From assembly GCA_902491055.1 (NCBI GenBank), contig CABUGI010000005.1, forward strand, positions 1 to 46,145: a stretch of 46,145 nt of DNA, given 5' to 3'. Of this stretch, positions 42,452 through 46,145 are shown one piece after another. A program made the translations under genes and the position numbers. Position 1 is the stretch's first letter; every line of letters begins with the position of its first letter. The notes under the pieces were generated by a model. That model searched no databases and was not told the origin of the DNA. It saw only the letters and a list, made by a program, of their open reading frames with translations. This stretch comes from an uncultured Collinsella sp. Lineage in GTDB: Bacteria; Actinomycetota; Coriobacteriia; Coriobacteriales; Coriobacteriaceae.

Positions 42452-43363
42452 TTAAGCACGTGCTGTCTGGGCTATGCCAGCCTTGGCGCTTGCGCGTTTG
42501 CCGGCGAGTTCGCAAAAAATCGCGCCGCCGATGATAAGCGCGGCACCCATCAGACGGACCGGTGTTATGGCTTCGCCCAAAAGGACGGCGGAGAACACGA
42601 CCGCCGAAAGCGGCTCGAGGTAGCCGACAACGGCGACGGTCTGCACAGGCAGTTTGGCGACGGCGCTAAAGTAGAGCAGGCAACCAATGCCGGTGTTGAC
42701 GACGCCGAGCATGACGACGGCGCGCCAATCGATGCCTGCGGCGACGCCGGCGGACAGGAATGAGGGTGCACCCTGCGTGATGAGCGTGAGGACCAGCGCG
42801 GTCACAAAGGCGGCACTCACCTGGAGCGTGGAGTTCTCGAGGCCTTCGATGTGTGGCGCGCCCTTGCTAGCGATGACCATCAGCGCATAGCAAAATGCCG
42901 AGGCGATGCCGCAGGCGATACCTGCAATGGGCATATTGCCGCCTAGACCTTGCGCTGCAATGAGAAAAGCACCGCAAGCAACGGCGATAAAGCCGGCGAT
43001 TTTGCCGCCGGTCAGCTTTTCGCCAAAGATGAGCGGGGAGAGTGCCATGACAATGATGGGGCCGCAGTAGTACAGCAGCGAGGATACGCCGACGCCGACC
43101 GTCTGGTAGGCGCGGACCAGAAAAATCCAGCTGGCGCCCAGCGCAGCTCCCGAGAGGAGGAGGGCTGCGGCTTCGCGGGGGCGAGATGGCGCCTGCAACT
43201 TATGGCGTTGGGTGATGGCGAGAATGGTGACAAGCGAGAGTGCGCCCAAAAACGTGCGTAGTAGCACGATATCCGAGCTCGGCAGCGCGATGGCGGCGGC
43301 GATGATGCCGTTGGAGCCAAACAATAGCAATGCTGCTAAGTACGTAAACAGTCCGTTGTTCAT
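42452..43363 (-). CDS. DMT family (EamA) transporter
   Basis: A 303-residue protein with ten helices in two EamA repeats; LFGSNGIIAAAIALPSSDIVLLRTFLGALSL opens the first, and NTGIGCLLYFSAVAKLPVQTVAVVGYLEPLSAVVFS marks the second. Substrate unknown. Divergent from a LysR gene with 118 bases between, repeating the layout at 10517-12442. GAGGGG stands upstream of the ATG. Confidence 0.9.
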   Translation of the reverse strand: MNNGLFTYLAALLLFGSNGIIAAAIALPSSDIVLLRTFLGALSLVTILAITQRHKLQAPSRPREAAALLLSGAALGASWIFLVRAYQTVGVGVSSLLYYCGPIIVMALSPLIFGEKLTGGKIAGFIAVACGAFLIAAQGLGGNMPIAGIACGIASAFCYALMVIASKGAPHIEGLENSTLQVSAAFVTALVLTLITQGAPSFLSAGVAAGIDWRAVVMLGVVNTGIGCLLYFSAVAKLPVQTVAVVGYLEPLSAVVFSAVLLGEAITPVRLMGAALIIGGAIFCELAGKRASAKAGIAQTARA

Positions 43364-43392
43364 GCGCTGAAATCCCCTCTATATCCGAGCAT

Positions 43393-43436
43393 GTTCACTA
43401 TGGGTGAACTGGCTATAGAAGAAAAGCGAATATAAT
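43393..43436. promoter_or_regulatory. LysR operator dyad and -10 between EamA and LysR genes
   Basis: GTTCAC (43393-43398) and GTGAAC (43404-43409) form a perfect dyad around TATGG. TATAAT follows at 43431-43436, 46 bases before the LysR GTG. The dyad overlaps where the EamA promoter should be. Confidence 0.55.
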
Positions 43437-43481
43437 TCATAGATAACATGAAAAAAGCTCATGCATATGTGGAGGGGTGCC

Positions 43482-44339
43482 GTGGAAACGAATGTTCAAA
43501 AGATGCAGGTCCTGCTCGAGACCGTGCGCGCCGGCAGTTTTACGCGCGCCGCCGAGCGGCTGAGCTATTCGCAGTCGGGCGTGAGCCGTATGGTGGCCGA
43601 TCTTGAGGCCGACTGGGGCTTTAAAGTGCTTGATAGAAGCCGCGAGGGCGTAGTGCTTTCTGCCGACGGGCGGCAAGTTATGCCGGCGGTTGAGGCGCTC
43701 TGTGAGGAATTCACTCGCTTGCAGCGACGGGTGGATGAGATGCGTGGGCTCATGCGCGGCAAAATCTGCATCGGTACGTTTTCGAGCGTGGCGACCCACG
43801 TGCTGCCGCCGGTGATTGCGCACTTTCGCGCCGATCACCCGGACGTCGATTACGAGCTGCTGATGGGTGATTACTCCGAGATTGAGCAATGGGTGGCGGA
43901 AGGTCGCTGCGACCTGGGCTTTATTCCGCGCGAACCACGCGGCGCCGGCATGGCGTCGCGGCCGTTGGTGCGAGACGAGTTAATGGCGGTAGTGCCAACA
44001 GGCTCTTTGCTTGCCGCGGCGGAGGTCGTCTCTCTTGCCGATTTGGCCAACGAGCAGTTTATTCTGCTGGAACGCGGCACAGATGATGAGATTACGCCGC
44101 TGTTTCGCCGCGCGGGCCTGGCGGTGCGCTCTAAGCTGTCGACCTGGGATGATTATGCGATTATGGCCATGGTCGAGGACGGTCTGGGCGTGAGCATTCT
44201 TCCGGCGCTCATCTTGCGCCGCTGCCAGTTCGATGTTGCCGTGCGCCCGCTCGAGGGACATCCTCATCGGCAGATCAACGCCATATACCGCACCGCTGAC
44301 GTTTCGCTTGCGGCGGCTTGTTTTCTTGAATATCTCTAA
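43482..44339 (+). CDS. LysR family transcriptional regulator
   Basis: A 285-residue regulator with a winged helix (about 1-60; TRAAERLSYSQSGVSRMVADLE) and an effector domain with GRCDLGFIPREPRGAG and DDYAIMAMVEDGLGVSILP segments, the last shared with the regulator at 11576-12442. It probably controls the divergent EamA transporter. GTG 43482 has GGAGGGG at 5-7 bases; the longer frame to 43461 lacks a site. Confidence 0.9.
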   Translation: METNVQKMQVLLETVRAGSFTRAAERLSYSQSGVSRMVADLEADWGFKVLDRSREGVVLSADGRQVMPAVEALCEEFTRLQRRVDEMRGLMRGKICIGTFSSVATHVLPPVIAHFRADHPDVDYELLMGDYSEIEQWVAEGRCDLGFIPREPRGAGMASRPLVRDELMAVVPTGSLLAAAEVVSLADLANEQFILLERGTDDEITPLFRRAGLAVRSKLSTWDDYAIMAMVEDGLGVSILPALILRRCQFDVAVRPLEGHPHRQINAIYRTADVSLAAACFLEYL

Positions 44340-44400
44340 AAGCGCGTACCTGTTGTCTACTTTGGGACAATTCTCGGGGCTCGGTACATTTTCTTGTGAA

Positions 44401-44480
44401 ATTGAACTTTCTGATAATGTGCCGCGCTATACTGCTGCCTAAATTGAACTCAGGTTCAATTCGTGTTCTATAAATTGAAC
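44401..44480. promoter_or_regulatory. ATTGAAC operator cluster and -10 for the XRE-AlaA gene
   Basis: ATTGAAC occurs at 44401-44407, 44443-44449 and 44474-44480. GTTCAAT at 44454-44460 forms a perfect dyad with the second copy (spacer TCAG). A TATACT -10 lies at 44428-44433 between copies one and two. XRE regulators bind short dyads near their own promoters, so autoregulation is likely. Confidence 0.65.
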
Positions 44481-44501
44481 TTTGCCAGCAAGGAGGTTCT
44501 A

Positions 44502-46022
44502 GTGGCCCAAGAGACGTTTTGCGATCGCCTGCGACAGACTATGTCCGATCGCGACGTTCGCCAGTCGGACGTAATCCGCGCATCGGAGATGCTCGGCAAA
44601 AAACTCGGCAAGAGTCAGATGAGCCAATATGTGAGCGGCAAGACGATCCCGCGGCGCGATGTGGCAGAGCTGCTCGCCCGCATTTTGGAGGTCGATGTTA
44701 CCTGGCTGCTCGCCGGTGACGCCGACCAAGGTGAGACCCCTCCGTCCCGTAAAGTTGCCAAATCCGAACCTAGTTCCTCAGCTCAAATTCCAAGGAGCAC
44801 CACCATGCGTACTTTTTCTAAATCCACCAAGCTCGATAATGTCCTGTATGACGTGCGCGGCCCCGTCGTCGACGAAGCTGCCCGTATGGAGGACGAGGGC
44901 GAGCGTATTCTCAAGCTCAACATCGGCAACCCGGCGCCCTTCGGTTTCCGCACGCCCGATGAGGTCATCAAGGACATGCGCCAGCAGCTGCCCGACTGCG
45001 AAGGCTATTCCAACTCGCGTGGCCTGTTCTCCGCGCGCAAGGCAATCATGCAGTATTCGCAGATCAAGGGCCTGCCCAACGTTCAGATGGAGCATATCTA
45101 CACGGGCAACGGCGTGTCCGAGCTCATTCAGCTTTCGATGAACGCGCTGCTCGACAACGGCGACGAGATTCTGATCCCCAGCCCCGACTATCCGCTCTGG
45201 ACGGCGTGCGCAACCCTTGCCGGCGGTCATCCCGTACATTATCTGTGTGATGAGCAGGCGGATTGGTATCCCGACTTGGAGGATATGGAGTCCAAGATTA
45301 CGAGCGCGACCAAAGCTCTCGTCATCATCAACCCCAACAACCCCACGGGTTCCGTCTATCCGCGCGAGGTGCTCGAGGGCATCGTCGAGGTTGCACGTAG
45401 GCATCAGCTGATGATCTTTGCCGATGAGATCTACGACCGCCTGTGCATGGACGGCTACGAGCACGTCTCGATTGCCTCGCTCGCCCCCGACCTGCCCTGC
45501 GTCACCTTTAGCGGCCTTTCCAAGTCGCACATGATCGCGGGCTATCGTATTGGCTGGATGGTGCTTTCGGGCAACCAGCGCTGCATGAGCGACTTCATCA
45601 TGGGCATTAACATGCTCTCCAACATGCGCCTGTGCTCCAACGTGCCGGCTCAGTCGATTGTCCAGACGGCGCTCGGCGGCCATCAGTCGGTTAACGACTA
45701 CATCCGCCCCGGCGGTCGTGTCTACGAGCAGCGCAACTTTGTGTATGAGGCGCTCAACAAGATTGACGGCATCTCGGTGGTCAAGCCGCGCGCGGCGTTC
45801 TATATCTTCCCCAAGATGGATGTGAAGAAGTTCAACATCACCGATGACGAGCAGTTCGCCCTTGACCTGCTGCACGAGAAGAAGATCCTGATCACGCGCG
45901 GCGGCGGCTTTAACTGGGCCGAGCCCGATCACTTCCGCATCGTGTACCTGCCGCGCATGGAAGTGCTCAAAGAGTCGCTCGAAGACCTCGCCGACTTCTT
46001 CGATCACTACCGCCAAGCGTAG
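44502..46022 (+). CDS. alaA: XRE HTH fused to AlaA-like class I aminotransferase, with internal start at 44805
   Basis: A 506-residue protein. Residues 1-75 form a Cro/C1-type helix-turn-helix (QSDVIRASEMLG...GKSQMSQYVSGKTIPRRDVAELLARILEV). A Ser/Lys-rich linker follows to about 101, then a complete AlaA-type transaminase (102-506). Motifs of the latter: LNIGNPAPFGF, SPDYPLW, NPNNPTGSVY, the PLP Lys in FSGLSKSHM (fusion residue 341, enzyme residue 240) and the closing FRIVYLP. AlaA makes alanine from pyruvate and glutamate. An ATG at 44805 preceded by AAGGAG at 7 bases would start the enzyme alone (405 residues, as in E. coli AlaA). Start GTG 44502 has AGGAGG. Confidence 0.9.
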   Translation: MAQETFCDRLRQTMSDRDVRQSDVIRASEMLGKKLGKSQMSQYVSGKTIPRRDVAELLARILEVDVTWLLAGDADQGETPPSRKVAKSEPSSSAQIPRSTTMRTFSKSTKLDNVLYDVRGPVVDEAARMEDEGERILKLNIGNPAPFGFRTPDEVIKDMRQQLPDCEGYSNSRGLFSARKAIMQYSQIKGLPNVQMEHIYTGNGVSELIQLSMNALLDNGDEILIPSPDYPLWTACATLAGGHPVHYLCDEQADWYPDLEDMESKITSATKALVIINPNNPTGSVYPREVLEGIVEVARRHQLMIFADEIYDRLCMDGYEHVSIASLAPDLPCVTFSGLSKSHMIAGYRIGWMVLSGNQRCMSDFIMGINMLSNMRLCSNVPAQSIVQTALGGHQSVNDYIRPGGRVYEQRNFVYEALNKIDGISVVKPRAAFYIFPKMDVKKFNITDDEQFALDLLHEKKILITRGGGFNWAEPDHFRIVYLPRMEVLKESLEDLADFFDHYRQA

Positions 46023-46118
46023 GGAGTTAGGTATCTGCCGCCGCAAGAATCGAGGCGTCGCAGGATAGACATACGACAGCGAGCGAGCCGCATTTGCGCC
46101 AAGGTGACGTGAAATGAG

Positions 46119-46145
46119 AGGGCGCTGACCTTCTGGTCGCGCCCT
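46119..46145 (+). terminator. Hairpin after the XRE-AlaA gene, cut by the window edge
   Basis: AGGGCGC...GACC pairs with GGTC...GCGCCCT with a small bulge and a 4-base loop; the T-tract, if any, lies beyond the edge. The 97 bases between the stop and the stem show no gene. Confidence 0.55.

Noticed and set aside
44778..46046. A 422-residue minus-strand frame opposite the aminotransferase
   Set aside because: Antisense shadow without motifs.

Overview
The window reads as chromosome of a GC-rich, low-redundancy Gram-positive gut bacterium. I think an actinobacterium of the class Coriobacteriia, most likely a Collinsella-like species, is the best guess. The reasons are strong GC bias at third codon positions with GTG and TTG starts, canonical AGGAGG ribosome sites, a bile-salt-hydrolase-type enzyme, many LysR regulators beside drug/metabolite transporters, and dispersed short palindromic repeats containing GGGACGTTCTT or AGGGACAGG. 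This placement is inference from gene content; no rRNA or tRNA gene is present to prove it.

Layout. 1-6060: a lipo- or exported double substrate-binding protein cut by the left edge, a two-helix K+ channel, a LOG-family nucleotide hydrolase, a ClC channel, and a GntR-ATPase-permease operon with its operator. 6060-6468: a gene-free stretch holding three tandem hairpin repeats. 6469-16510: prfC, a YhhQ queuosine-precursor transporter with a folded leader, an SDR, ung, a divergent EamA/LysR pair, a MATE pump, two rRNA methyltransferases (rlmA, rsmJ) and two small membrane proteins. 16559-25255: a Zn-ribbon protein, a GNAT, a Tet(M)-like translation GTPase, then two paralogous AAA+ ATPases with winged-helix tails that bracket a class II UvrA; each ATPase gene is preceded by an array of 10-bp-phased repeats. 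trmL follows. 25351-30571: a CobW GTPase, a Cys-less ArsC-like protein, an NADPH-dependent FMN reductase, a GGDEF protein, an EAL remnant and a patatin. 30684-32716: a TPP riboswitch with terminator controlling thiM, a thiamine-binding protein and thiE. 32816-35920: HAD phosphatase, LysR and a MetE-like methyltransferase. 36044-46145: a 17-codon mini-gene, esterase, purine permease, a peptide-deformylase-like protein without its catalytic Glu, a bile-salt-hydrolase-type enzyme, Kup, a second divergent EamA/LysR pair, and a fused XRE-AlaA aminotransferase with its own operator cluster and an internal start.

Most genes are housekeeping or transport. The least explained parts are the AAA+/UvrA2 locus with its phased repeats, the hairpin triplet upstream of prfC, the XRE-AlaA fusion that could make two products, and the dispersed palindromes that sit next to promoter-like TACAAT/GACAAT hexamers.
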